Source of the DNA: Clostridia bacterium
GTDB lineage: Bacteria; Bacillota; Clostridia; Oscillospirales; CAG-272
Length of the DNA stretch: 64,000 nucleotides
Direction: 5' to 3'
Assembly (NCBI GenBank): GCA_017453305.1
Contig: JAFTKJ010000013.1
Coordinates: 41,802-105,801, forward strand
Part shown: positions 8,646-18,324 of the stretch, piece after piece
Layout: each line of letters starts with the position of its first letter
How positions within the stretch are numbered: the first letter of the stretch is position 1
Made by a program: the position numbers and the translations under genes
The notes under the pieces: model-generated
Databases searched by the model: none
Seen by the model: only the letters and a program-made list of their open reading frames with translations
What the model was told of the DNA's origin: nothing

Positions 8646-9416
8646 TCATCCTTTGTTCATTTTTTCAACCGTTTCGCACGATTTTGCCGTCATTTCCACC
8701 CACGCAGGACGGAGTCCACTTTTTATAGCGTTGCGAACGGATTTCACATTGCACCAAGCGGCGCAGTAAAACGGCACTTTTCCACGGTTCAAAACCTCGA
8801 TGGCAAGACGAGCGGTAAGCGCCGCAGCAATTCCTTGCCTGCGATATTCTGGGAGTACGTCAATACCAATCTGCCACATCTGCTCGCAATCGGAAGAACA
8901 CCCCGCAAGACCGACAAGCTTATCCCCGTCATACGCACCCACACCGAGCACGTCAAGATCTTTTCTGTCCTTACAAAGAGCGTTCGACCATTCGGGCTGA
9001 TAAAGCTCAGCAAAATCGGTCTGCATCAAAAGTCGCATTCCATAAGGGCAATCAAGCGCACGCAGAGCATTCACGTCGGGTAAAAAATACTCCGCCATAA
9101 AGCAGATCTTCTGCCCTTTTTCCATCAAAGCCTCGTTCAGCACGTGCAAATGCGGCGTTTCAAACAGATGCTCAACAGGATATTTGTTGATGTAAGTCTC
9201 CGCGATCTCGCGAAATTCAGGCGACACCGATGCCACCACATTGTTTCCGTAGGACACGAGCTGACAGGAAAACGGTAGTTTCAAATACCGCCTCGCACCA
9301 TCACTCTTGCGCGAAGTGACCACCACGTTTTCGCTCTTTTCAAAATCCGCCGGTTCTGCGCAAAGGTCAATGGCAGATTGCTCCACCGCAATCTTCAAAA
9401 TTTCTTGGTTGGTCAT
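8646..9416 (-). CDS. GNAT-family N-acetyltransferase
   Basis: This 256-residue protein has an N-terminal extension of about 120 residues, seen in a Clostridia-type group of GNATs. A C-terminal GNAT fold follows with LVGLAGCSSDCEQMWQIGIDV (strands 3-4) and the acetyl-CoA loop PEYRRQGIAAALT. The next segment, FYCAAWCNVKSVRNAIKSG, is the usual Asn/Ser region of the fold. The substrate is unknown. The ATG at 9416 follows AAAGGAGAA. A near-perfect promoter lies 40-70 bp upstream, making this the first gene of the probable operon that runs to 3051. Confidence 0.9.
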   Translation of the reverse strand: MTNQEILKIAVEQSAIDLCAEPADFEKSENVVVTSRKSDGARRYLKLPFSCQLVSYGNNVVASVSPEFREIAETYINKYPVEHLFETPHLHVLNEALMEKGQKICFMAEYFLPDVNALRALDCPYGMRLLMQTDFAELYQPEWSNALCKDRKDLDVLGVGAYDGDKLVGLAGCSSDCEQMWQIGIDVLPEYRRQGIAAALTARLAIEVLNRGKVPFYCAAWCNVKSVRNAIKSGLRPAWVEMTAKSCETVEKMNKG

Positions 9417-9455
9417 TGTTTCTCCTTTATGGAGGATAGATTTACTCACAAATGT

Positions 9456-9484
9456 ATTATATCACACAATGGCTCTTTTGTCAA
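9456..9484 (-). promoter_or_regulatory. Consensus sigma-A promoter of the GNAT/radical SAM operon
   Basis: On the minus strand, TTGACA (9484-9479) and TATAAT (9461-9456) are 17 bp apart, both perfect matches. The leader to the ATG at 9416 is about 35 nt. Confidence 0.85.
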
Positions 9485-9531
9485 TATAACCCCAAGGATG
9501 AGTTGAAACGCCCCAAATTGTACAGACAGTA

Positions 9532-9596
9532 AAAAATCCCCCGCGCGACAGCCGAAACGCACTAAAAGCGTTCCGACTTTTCGCCGGGGGATTTTT
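9532..9596 (-). terminator. Terminator of the subtilase-LRR gene
   Basis: Arms 9532-9543 and 9585-9596 (12 bp, perfect) enclose a 41-nt loop with further pairing. On the minus strand the hairpin ends in a T-run, and it lies 48 bp beyond the stop of the giant protease gene. Confidence 0.8.
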
Positions 9597-9643
9597 ATTC
9601 GCAATTGATCCCTTACGCCAATCGGCGCAAAGAATAGAATGGA

Positions 9644-12600
9644 TTATTGCTTGGAATCCGTATTCTCGGTATTTACCTCGGATTCTTCAGTCTTGACTTC
9701 GGCTTCCGCCTCTGCCTCAATCTCTGCTTTCGCCTCGGTTTCTGCCTCAGCTTCTTCCACAGCTTCAACCTCTTCCTCTGCCTCGGAAGCTTCCTCGGTC
9801 ACAGGCTCTGCATCAGCAGGTGCTTCGGTCGTCGCTACGATCTGCTTCTTTTTCTTGCTTACAAGAATTACAGCAACTGCTACAACGGCTACAACAAGCA
9901 CGACACCACCGATGATTGCAATGAGTACCCAAGTGTCAAGTCCCTTGGTATCATCGTCTCCACCGCCTACCGGAGGCTCGGGATCGATAGAGGGAAGGTT
10001 TTCCTCATATGTAAGATCCAGGTTGACCTCCCTACCCCAAACGGTATTGAGCTCAGCAAGCTTGGTATCCAACACAGATGCATTGGCAACCACTGCGCGC
10101 TCGGCCTCGGTAAGAGCGAGGAAGGATGCTCTTGCGTCCTTAATGAAATCGAAGCAAACCTTGGTCATATCCATATCAAAGAGGTGTGCAAGCTTATTTT
10201 CCACAACGCTTACGTTATACTGGCTGCGTGCCTCATTAAACTTGAGCAGATATGCCTCACTTACGTACGCCATCTCGGTTTCCTTACCGGAAATCTTATT
10301 GTACGCGGTGATGGCATCCTCAATCAGCTTTGCATCAAAGCGGTCAACCACCTCGGGAAGCTTTTCAACAGCCTCAAGGAAGGCAATTACGTTCGGTCCC
10401 ATAACCGTTCCGCTGTTCTCGGTCTCGGAAGGAGTAAAGTATGCGTTGTAAAGCACGGAATCGTATCCGTAAGAGTTGAGCGGGATCACGCAGGTAAGTC
10501 CTTCCGCTTCCTTATTTGCTACCATACCCTTGAAGTTGGAGTAATGATACATGTAAGCGAAGATAAGCTCATCCTCAAATCTGTAATAATAGTTGTACTT
10601 GTAAAGATCGTCAAATCCTGTGAAGTCTTCAACGTTTTCGGGAGTAATGCTATCGTAATCACCGGTCCAGGTGCCCTCAAGCGTCGGAGCGTAGTAGGAA
10701 TTGAACTTTACGACCTTCAGGTTCTCGCATCCATCAAACGCATGGTTTCCAATATACTTGATAGAGGAAGGCAGAATCAGCGTTTCAAGACTGAGATTCT
10801 GATATGCTGCACAGTAGTCAATTCTGACCGTTCCGTCAATGACCGTATACTCCTTCGCATCCTTTGCGGCAGGATAAGAGGTCAGAACGTAGCCCTTATC
10901 GGTGATCATGTAAAGAACACCGTCGGAAATCTTTGCATTTTCGAATTCTGCATCCTTGCTTTCCGCATCATCAACGATTGCGTAGAAATACGCAAAGCTC
11001 TCGCAGCCCTCAAATACGTTGGACTCAACCTTTTCGAGCGACTCCCCGATCTGGAACTTTTCGATTCCCGTATAGGCAAATGCTGCACCGCCGATGGTTT
11101 GAAGCTTCGGAGCATTGAAGCTCTTAAGAGAAGAAAGTTCAAAGAACGCCTGGCTGCCTACCTCGGTAAGCTTGGGAGCATTGATGGTTACAACCGTCTT
11201 CTTGGGAGCATAAGGTTCATCCGACTCTTTAAAGGTAAGCTCACCGCTGTAGAACGCCAGCTCGCCAATGGTCTCAACGTTATCAAGATTGAGTACCGAA
11301 GGCATGGGAACGTCATAGAATGCCAACTCACCAACAGAAACCACCTTGCTCAAATCGATGTTTGCAAGCTTGGTGCAAAGGAAGAATGCATACTCGGGAA
11401 CGTTAGCAAGCTTTTCGGTAATGATAACAGTCTCAAGTGCGTCACACTCATAGAACGCACCGATTCCCAGCGTGGTAACACCGGAAAGGTCGATGGTCTT
11501 GAGCTTGCGGCAGTGCAGGAATGCTTCGCCGCCGATCTCCTTTACTGCGGGAATGGTAATGGTCTCAAATGCAGCACCATCCTCAAGTGTACCGAATCTG
11601 TGAGAGAATGCTGCATCGCCGATGATTTCAAGCTTTGCGGCAGAGAAGCTTGCAAGATTGTAGCAATCTGCAAAGGTGGCAAAGCCAATCTCGGTAATTT
11701 CGGGAGCATCAATGGCAACAAGAGAGGTACATGCAGCAAATGCATAATCCCCTACCTTACCGCCAAGGTCCTCAAAGTCAAACTTGGTCAATCTTTCGCA
11801 AACCGCAAACGCGCCTGCGCCAACACTGACGCCGCCGCCAATAAACTCAACGGTTGCAAGAGGAGTTTCCGAAAATGCAAACTCGTCGATCACAGCCTTC
11901 GCACCGATTGTAGCGGAAACGAGGGTTCTGAGTTGATAGAATGCCTCTCTTCCAATGTAAACGCCCTCGGTTTTCAGTGCAACAGAGGTAAGCTCGGTAT
12001 TGTAGAATGCCTTTTCGCCTACGTAGGTTACGGTTTCCAGGTTGATACTCTTCAATGCCTCTGCATCCTCAAATGCGCTGTTCTCAATTACAATTGCATT
12101 TTCGGGAAGAGTTACGCTCTTGAGGTTGATACAACCCAGGAACGCACCGTTGCCAATGCTTTCAAGCGCGGAGCCTGCAGCAAAGGTAATATTTTCGATA
12201 TAGGGATTCGATACGAATGCGCCGTCGCCGATCTTCTTAACACTTGCGGGAACCTCAAACGAAATTGCCGTATCGGTGGGAAGACGGAGAACGAGGACGC
12301 TACCGTCCTTGGAATAAACGGTATTGCCATCAATCTTATACACGTTGGAAGCGGAAACGTCTACCGCGAGCTGTCTGATACCCTTGAATGCATTGGTTCC
12401 GATGTTATCAACGGAGGTGTTTGCAACAAAGGTCAGCTTCTTCAGTCCCGACTCGAAGAATGCCTCTTCACCAATGGTAAGGCTACAGTTGGGGAGAGTC
12501 AAATTCTTCAGCGCCGTGCATCCGCGGAAGGCATGCTTTGCAATCTGCTCACAATCCTTCTCAAACGTCACGGTGTCAAGCTTTTTACAGCCCTCGAACG

Positions 12601-15600
12601 CGCTGACGCCGAGATACGTGATAGAATTTTTGAATACGATGGAAGTAAGATCCTCGCAACCTGCAAATGCTTTATCGCCAACCGTATCGGTGTATGCAAC
12701 AAGCGTATCAATTGCGGTGTTTTCGAACATCTTTGCTGCAATTCTCGTCTTTTTACCAAGCTCAACGTTCTCCAAAAATTCGCATCCGGAGAAAGATCCG
12801 ATACCGGTAAGACCAAGATTGAGGAGCTTTACAGAGGAAAGTCTTGTGTTTCTGAACGCGTAATCACCGATTGCGTAAACCTCGGAGAGCTCAACGCCGC
12901 CAAGATCCTCGCAGGTAAGGCTTTCGCAGCCGTCAAACGCATTGTTCATAATTGCGTTTACGTCCTTGAGGTTGATGTTCTCAAGCACGTCACACTTGGA
13001 GAATGCGAAAGAGTTGATCGTCTTACACGATTCGGGGAGTGTTACGTCCGTAAGCTTTGTACAATTGTAGAATGCGTATTTTTCTACGACCTCGACGCCC
13101 TCGGGGATCACCACCGACGTCACCGTGTCGTTTTTCAAAGGCGTTTTCTTGTCATCGATATCGTAGTAACCGTTCTCATCCTTTTCTACTTCTTTCTCAT
13201 TGTCGAGGTCAAAGTGACAGAATGCATAGGCACCGATATAGAGAATACCCTCATCATCGGGAATGACAACGTCTCCGCCCTTACCCTTGTAAGCAATCAG
13301 CGTACGGTTTTCAATAATGAATTCGCTCTTAACCTCAACCGCACAGCGAGCCGCAAGGATGGAGGTTTTACCGTCAATGGTAATCTTCAGGGTAATTCTT
13401 GCATTACCCTCCGCCTCGGCGGTTACAACACCGTTTTCGTCAACCGTTGCAACCTTAGTGTTACTTGACGACCAGCTGAGCGTGTATCTTTCCTCGGAAA
13501 GATTCCAAGGCTCAAGAGCATAATTAAGCTTGACTTTCTCCGACGGGTAGCAGGAAATTGAGCAGTTTCCGTCGAAATACGAGAACGTATCGGTCAAGCC
13601 GATTTCGGAATAGTCGATATCGCTGTTAAATGCAAACAACGTATCGTAAGAGATAAATTCCAACGATTCGATCGGCACCTTGCCCGAGGATTCGGGATTG
13701 TCGATGACCTTATCGCTGACGGTGATGACAACGCTCTTGTAAAGCTGTTGATCGCCGTCCTTCCATGACGAGCCGGTAACCTTGATTACCGCCGTACCGG
13801 TTGCCATAGCCTCAATTTTGCCGTTCTTGATGGCAACGACGTCGGGATTGGAGGATTCCCAAGTCAGATTCTTAAGATAATCGGTCTCGATCGTTTCCGT
13901 GGTATCCTTGCGAACGAGCTGATGAGAAAGATCCATGGTTGCGCCGATATCGAGAGAAATTTCATCCTCCATGAACTCCAGATCAGAGTTATCGGTCTCG
14001 GGGAATGGAATGTAAGCGATGCCCGCGTTCATTGCATAGTCGTCAATGTAGACCGAAAGTCCCTCGGGCTTTGCGCTTCTTGCAATAATGTCGATGTAAT
14101 CGGTGATCTCAAGGGTAACCTTGGTTACTTCACCCTTGTTTTCCTGATATACGGGAATGGGATATTCGGAAAGAGAGGAGAAGGTCTTCTCTACCTCACC
14201 CTTGTTGTTGGTGAATTCGTAAAGCACTACGGGACGCAAAGACATTGCATAATGGTTATCGTAAACCATGATGTCAACGTAGTATCTGTACTCTTCGTTT
14301 GCCTTGTCGTATTCCTTTCTGAACTCTGCCCCGGTTACGGTAGGAGCCTCGTAGTCGATATAGAACGAGAACTGATACGTATCAACGGAGTTACGCGTGC
14401 CGCCATCCCAGTCGAGCTTTGCAGTCATCGTAACCTCATACTTGGTATTGTTGCTGCCAAATACCTCACCGGTCTCTCTGTTGATCATGTTCAGATCAAA
14501 GCGCGATACGTAGGGATAAGGGGCACCACCAAAGTGTGCCTTGTAGCAGTTATACTGCGTCTCGCTCCATACTTCCTCACCCGTAGAGGTGTCAACGATG
14601 GAAATATTCATTTCCTTAGCGCCTCTCAAAAGGCCGGTAAAGACACCGTAAATACCGGAAATAGCATCTGCAAAGTAAGAAACCGCAGCATGCTCTCTGG
14701 TACCGGGAATGGGAGTGTACTCTGTCTCGTCGATCTTATAAACAAAGCATCCGAGAGGCAGGAGGTAGTCGTAATAGTAGGAGCCAAGAGGAGTGGTTGC
14801 GTAGTAGTCAGCCTTGATCTTGTCATCCTCGTCAATTGCATTGTTGTGAGCCTCGGTCTCTTCCATGTAATAATCAAGGTCAAAGAGAGGAGCCTCGCCC
14901 CAGTCGCCGTAGAATGCAAGGAAAGGCGCATTCAAGTCAACACCGTTGGCGTCAGTATTATCAAAGGTTACAAAGCCTTCCACAAACATGCCGTTTGCAA
15001 AAGTAGAGTTGAGATAAGCCTTATCCTGTGCCGAAAGCTTCAGGGTGATGCTTACCTTTGCGGTAGCACCGCCTGCAACGGTAACAACACCGTCCTTAAG
15101 AGTTCCACCCTCGACCGCATACTCTGCCGTATTCGAAAGCAGATAAGCCATTTCAGCCACGTATTCAGGCTCGGACTCGGAAATACTCTCGGTCATGGTA
15201 ATGTTTCCGAGCGTATAGCTTACAGCCTTGTCAGAAAGATTTTTGAGATTGATGCTCATCGTGTAAACACCGGTTCTCATGGGGTCATCACCAAGCTCGA
15301 GCTTGGTCTTGCCGATGCCGTCCACGTAGAGGTATGCACCCGTGGTAGTGGACTTCTTAATATCTGCAATACCCGCACCCTGCTTTCTCGGAGAATAAGG
15401 ATTCCCCTTATTATCAAGAGCGATCGTTGCCGTGGACATGCACAGCTGGTTTACGAGGTCACGTACCTCAGTTACGCTCATTTCGGGATACTTTTCTTTT
15501 ACGTACTGTCTGATCAAAACGGAGATACCGCACATGTTGGGTGCTGCCATACTCGTTCCGCTAAGCTCCTCGTACTCACCGCCGGGAATTGCGGAAAGAA

Positions 15601-17455
15601 TGTTTCCACCGTGCGCGGTGATCTCGGGCTTGAGCTTCAGGTCAGGGTTGGGACCCCAGCTCGAAAAGTCGGACATAAACGGACCTGCCTCATTTGCAAA
15701 GTCAAATTTGACCTTTCCGCCCTCGGTTGCCGCCATAGCGTCACCGTCATCCTTAGTAATCGAAATCACGGGAATTTTGATGTGGTTACCAACCGTCATC
15801 GAAATTTCACCGAACACGTTGTTATAAATAATTGCGGCAATAGCGCCTGCCTCCTGTGCGTACTGAACCTTTTCCTCAAAGGTGATATCACCTCTGGAGA
15901 TCAGCGCGATCTTGCCATTGACGTCAATACCCGCATAGTTGATCGCATAGCCCAAGCCGGGAACGGTAACGTACTCCAATTCAGTCGTGGGATTTTCTGC
16001 AGTAACGCCAAGCATTTCGAAGAAGTTGTACTTCTTGGAAGCCATATTGTAGGACTCGTTGAAGAACACGATACGCTCTCCGTTAACGAGCATATAGTTT
16101 TCCTTGTTACCATTGATGGATGCAACGGAGAGAGATGCCTCGTAAGTAGAAGGAGCACCTACGGTAGCGGAGTCGGGGTTATCGGTCTTGTTGGTGTTAC
16201 CCTGCTCCGAGCCAAAGCCCGAGCTATAGTCGTTGGATGCAGCAACAACCAAAGAAATACCTGCATCCTCGATCTTCTTGTAAAGCTCATTCTTATAGAT
16301 CTTATCCTGGTCGGACTCCAAAGAGAAGCCGCAGGAAGAACCAAGGCTCATGTTGATTGCATCAACACCAAGAAGCACGGAGTCTTCGAGCGCGGCGATG
16401 ATGTCACCGTCCTCTGCACCCTGCTCATAGTCACTGAAGACCTTCATAATTGCGAACTGCGTATCAATAGCAACACCGGTGATGGTATCGTCATAGCCAC
16501 CGATAATACCTGCAACGTGGGTACCGTGCTCACTGGAGAGCGGCATAATATCGGTATCCTTATCTGCGTAGTCATAGCCGTATGCGATCTTACCGCCGGT
16601 AATGTTACCGTAGTAGACCTCTCTTGCCTCAAGCTCGTCTCCGTACGTGTTTGCGATCAAAGAGGAGAGCTTTCCTGCAATATCATCACGGCTATAACGA
16701 GGATCAATGACCGTATGAGTTGTAAACGCGCTATGCGTGTAGTCACAGCCTGTATCCAGAATTGCGACGATCGTTCCCTTACCCGTAAAGGAGATGTCGC
16801 TGCTGTTGAATATACCCGTCTCATAAACGTCAACGGGGTTTTCAACCGCAGCAGCGGGAAGATAGGTGTTGGAAATCATAATTCTCTCGACACCTGCAAC
16901 GTCGCAGATCTTTTCAATCTGCTCGTAGGTCGTGCGAACAAAAGCACCGTCAAGAATACTATTGTAAGTATGCTCAACCTTCATGATCAAGCCCTTGTCG
17001 GTAAGGGTCTTGAGTACGCTGTTTTGGTTTGCCTCAAGCTTTGAAACAAAGCTCTTTGCCTTTGAGGTTTTGGCAAACTCCGCAAACGTCATCTTGTTCG
17101 CCGAAGTATTGGTATACTCCTCTACGAGCGATGCGTCGGAGAAGGTCAGGATAACTCCAACCTCTCCTTTCAGCTCGTAATCCTCAATCCTGTGAACAAG
17201 ATCCTGATTCAAGGTACCAAGAAAATCCTTTTTGAGCTGCTGGATTACTGCATCGCTACTGAAATTACCGATGCCGCTGACAGAGCTTCCGGAATTTCCG
17301 GTGGATCCGTTCCCAAAGAGAGAGGACACACTTCCTGTCGCAGCAGCCGCCGAAAGAGCGAATACCTGGACGAAGAGTGCAACAAGCGTCAAGAGAGCTG
17401 TGAGCCTTTTTCCGATTGTTTTCATTCTTTTTGATGTGGGTGTTGAATTCTGCAT
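9644..17455 (-). CDS. Giant cell-surface subtilisin-like protease with leucine-rich repeats
   Basis: This 2603-residue protein begins with a signal peptide (about 1-40). The S8 peptidase domain has a complete triad: D234 (ILDTGCDYTHS), H310 (EHGTHVAG) and S635 (GTSMAAP). A PA domain sits inside the catalytic region, as in C5a-peptidase-like subtilases. Fn3-like and two Big_2 Ig-like domains follow (TWESSNPDVVAI, SWSSSNTKVATV). Then come about 20-30 BspA-type leucine-rich repeats (about 1380-2255, pattern IGxxAFxxCxxLxxVxLP), a transmembrane segment (about 2507-2532), KKKK and an acidic tail. The catalytic part should therefore face outside. There is no LPXTG. A TTGACA promoter and a terminator flank it as a single gene. 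Lactocepin-like subtilases digest host or dietary protein; the LRR part may bind a target. The fusion of protease and LRR in one chain is unusual. Confidence 0.93.
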   Translation of the reverse strand: MQNSTPTSKRMKTIGKRLTALLTLVALFVQVFALSAAAATGSVSSLFGNGSTGNSGSSVSGIGNFSSDAVIQQLKKDFLGTLNQDLVHRIEDYELKGEVGVILTFSDASLVEEYTNTSANKMTFAEFAKTSKAKSFVSKLEANQNSVLKTLTDKGLIMKVEHTYNSILDGAFVRTTYEQIEKICDVAGVERIMISNTYLPAAAVENPVDVYETGIFNSSDISFTGKGTIVAILDTGCDYTHSAFTTHTVIDPRYSRDDIAGKLSSLIANTYGDELEAREVYYGNITGGKIAYGYDYADKDTDIMPLSSEHGTHVAGIIGGYDDTITGVAIDTQFAIMKVFSDYEQGAEDGDIIAALEDSVLLGVDAINMSLGSSCGFSLESDQDKIYKNELYKKIEDAGISLVVAASNDYSSGFGSEQGNTNKTDNPDSATVGAPSTYEASLSVASINGNKENYMLVNGERIVFFNESYNMASKKYNFFEMLGVTAENPTTELEYVTVPGLGYAINYAGIDVNGKIALISRGDITFEEKVQYAQEAGAIAAIIYNNVFGEISMTVGNHIKIPVISITKDDGDAMAATEGGKVKFDFANEAGPFMSDFSSWGPNPDLKLKPEITAHGGNILSAIPGGEYEELSGTSMAAPNMCGISVLIRQYVKEKYPEMSVTEVRDLVNQLCMSTATIALDNKGNPYSPRKQGAGIADIKKSTTTGAYLYVDGIGKTKLELGDDPMRTGVYTMSINLKNLSDKAVSYTLGNITMTESISESEPEYVAEMAYLLSNTAEYAVEGGTLKDGVVTVAGGATAKVSITLKLSAQDKAYLNSTFANGMFVEGFVTFDNTDANGVDLNAPFLAFYGDWGEAPLFDLDYYMEETEAHNNAIDEDDKIKADYYATTPLGSYYYDYLLPLGCFVYKIDETEYTPIPGTREHAAVSYFADAISGIYGVFTGLLRGAKEMNISIVDTSTGEEVWSETQYNCYKAHFGGAPYPYVSRFDLNMINRETGEVFGSNNTKYEVTMTAKLDWDGGTRNSVDTYQFSFYIDYEAPTVTGAEFRKEYDKANEEYRYYVDIMVYDNHYAMSLRPVVLYEFTNNKGEVEKTFSSLSEYPIPVYQENKGEVTKVTLEITDYIDIIARSAKPEGLSVYIDDYAMNAGIAYIPFPETDNSDLEFMEDEISLDIGATMDLSHQLVRKDTTETIETDYLKNLTWESSNPDVVAIKNGKIEAMATGTAVIKVTGSSWKDGDQQLYKSVVITVSDKVIDNPESSGKVPIESLEFISYDTLFAFNSDIDYSEIGLTDTFSYFDGNCSISCYPSEKVKLNYALEPWNLSEERYTLSWSSSNTKVATVDENGVVTAEAEGNARITLKITIDGKTSILAARCAVEVKSEFIIENRTLIAYKGKGGDVVIPDDEGILYIGAYAFCHFDLDNEKEVEKDENGYYDIDDKKTPLKNDTVTSVVIPEGVEVVEKYAFYNCTKLTDVTLPESCKTINSFAFSKCDVLENINLKDVNAIMNNAFDGCESLTCEDLGGVELSEVYAIGDYAFRNTRLSSVKLLNLGLTGIGSFSGCEFLENVELGKKTRIAAKMFENTAIDTLVAYTDTVGDKAFAGCEDLTSIVFKNSITYLGVSAFEGCKKLDTVTFEKDCEQIAKHAFRGCTALKNLTLPNCSLTIGEEAFFESGLKKLTFVANTSVDNIGTNAFKGIRQLAVDVSASNVYKIDGNTVYSKDGSVLVLRLPTDTAISFEVPASVKKIGDGAFVSNPYIENITFAAGSALESIGNGAFLGCINLKSVTLPENAIVIENSAFEDAEALKSINLETVTYVGEKAFYNTELTSVALKTEGVYIGREAFYQLRTLVSATIGAKAVIDEFAFSETPLATVEFIGGGVSVGAGAFAVCERLTKFDFEDLGGKVGDYAFAACTSLVAIDAPEITEIGFATFADCYNLASFSAAKLEIIGDAAFSHRFGTLEDGAAFETITIPAVKEIGGEAFLHCRKLKTIDLSGVTTLGIGAFYECDALETVIITEKLANVPEYAFFLCTKLANIDLSKVVSVGELAFYDVPMPSVLNLDNVETIGELAFYSGELTFKESDEPYAPKKTVVTINAPKLTEVGSQAFFELSSLKSFNAPKLQTIGGAAFAYTGIEKFQIGESLEKVESNVFEGCESFAYFYAIVDDAESKDAEFENAKISDGVLYMITDKGYVLTSYPAAKDAKEYTVIDGTVRIDYCAAYQNLSLETLILPSSIKYIGNHAFDGCENLKVVKFNSYYAPTLEGTWTGDYDSITPENVEDFTGFDDLYKYNYYYRFEDELIFAYMYHYSNFKGMVANKEAEGLTCVIPLNSYGYDSVLYNAYFTPSETENSGTVMGPNVIAFLEAVEKLPEVVDRFDAKLIEDAITAYNKISGKETEMAYVSEAYLLKFNEARSQYNVSVVENKLAHLFDMDMTKVCFDFIKDARASFLALTEAERAVVANASVLDTKLAELNTVWGREVNLDLTYEENLPSIDPEPPVGGGDDDTKGLDTWVLIAIIGGVVLVVAVVAVAVILVSKKKKQIVATTEAPADAEPVTEEASEAEEEVEAVEEAEAETEAKAEIEAEAEAEVKTEESEVNTENTDSKQ

Positions 17456-17515
17456 TTTGCTTTTTCCTTTTGCCTATATTTTATTGCACCGCTTGCGCGG
17501 GCAAAACACCTATAT

Positions 17516-17544
17516 ATTTTAATATTATTTTAGGGAAATGTCAA
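17516..17544 (-). promoter_or_regulatory. Promoter of the subtilase-LRR gene
   Basis: On the minus strand, TTGACA (17544-17539) and TAAAAT (17521-17516) are 17 bp apart and lie 61 bp before the start codon at 17455. The ribosome site is AAAAGGAAAAA. Confidence 0.75.
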
Positions 17545-18077
17545 TAGCTTTTTCGTAAATATAAATTAATTTTATATTTATTTACTCATTTTTTTAAAAT
17601 TCTTTACAATTCAGCCGTTTTTTGTCGATTATGAATTTTTTGCTTTCAAAACTTTCATTTTCTTTTTCTCAATCATACATCAGGACAAAGCGTTCTTGTG
17701 AACCTTTGGTTTGACGTGTCACACCAATATTCTTCATTAATTATTAACGCGCGCGAGAGAAGCTGAAAATTTCAAGCTTTTCAGTGCGACAAAAATCCGC
17801 CGTTTTCCACTTTGCCACGCTAAAGTATTTGCACTTATTTTGATGCAAGATTTCCCTTTCTTGCATCTTTATTTAAAGCTTCTATTTTGTGAACCAATTG
17901 TGAATTTGAAGGTTTAGAGGCGTCATTCTTGCAAAAAAGCCTTTTTCGTTTTTAGAAAAATCAAAGCTAAAAACCGAATTTATACACAAAAAATACACAA
18001 AAAATGCATAAAAAATTTTCACATATTGCAAGGCGAAAAAATATTTCTTTTTTTTCGAGTTTTTTATTAAAAAGTTA

Positions 18078-18106
18078 TTGACTTTTTTGAATAAATAGTT
18101 TATTAT
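18078..18106 (+). promoter_or_regulatory. Probable promoter of the giant LRR gene
   Basis: TTGACT (18078-18083) and TATTAT (18101-18106) are 17 bp apart. The 5' leader would be about 210 nt long. The whole area is AT-rich, so chance matches are possible. Confidence 0.5.
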
Positions 18107-18324
18107 ATTATATATTTATTTTTATTGTTCTATTTTGATCCTCGAAATCTGCATTGTGAAAGCCGTATCGTGATGTTTTTTTCGGCAGAGAAAATTCCGA
18201 AAATGAATTTTTCGTCTGAATCAGATGCAAAAATGCAATTTTGATATTTCCTTTGCGTCAGGTAGAGGGAGAACAGCAAAAATGAATAAAACAAACTCTC
18301 AAATTGAATCAGGAGGAATTTGTT

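Larger units (their letters stand above)
17456..18324. promoter_or_regulatory. AT-rich divergent intergenic region (869 bp)
   Basis: No coding frame is convincing here. The region holds both divergent promoters, a 9-bp stem-loop (17842-17850 and 17859-17867, followed by T-rich sequence), repeated ACAAAAAATACACA-type runs near 17990, and a leader of roughly 210 nt before the plus-strand giant gene. Confidence 0.6.

Noticed and set aside
3051-9416. RiPP precursor peptide in the radical SAM operon
   Set aside because: No short Cys- or Gly-rich frame with a ribosome site was found within or next to the operon.
9647-17044. Long plus-strand open frames opposite the subtilase-LRR gene (9647-13468, 13922-17044)
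   Set aside because: Same codon-register effect; the minus-strand frame carries the catalytic triad and LRR domains.
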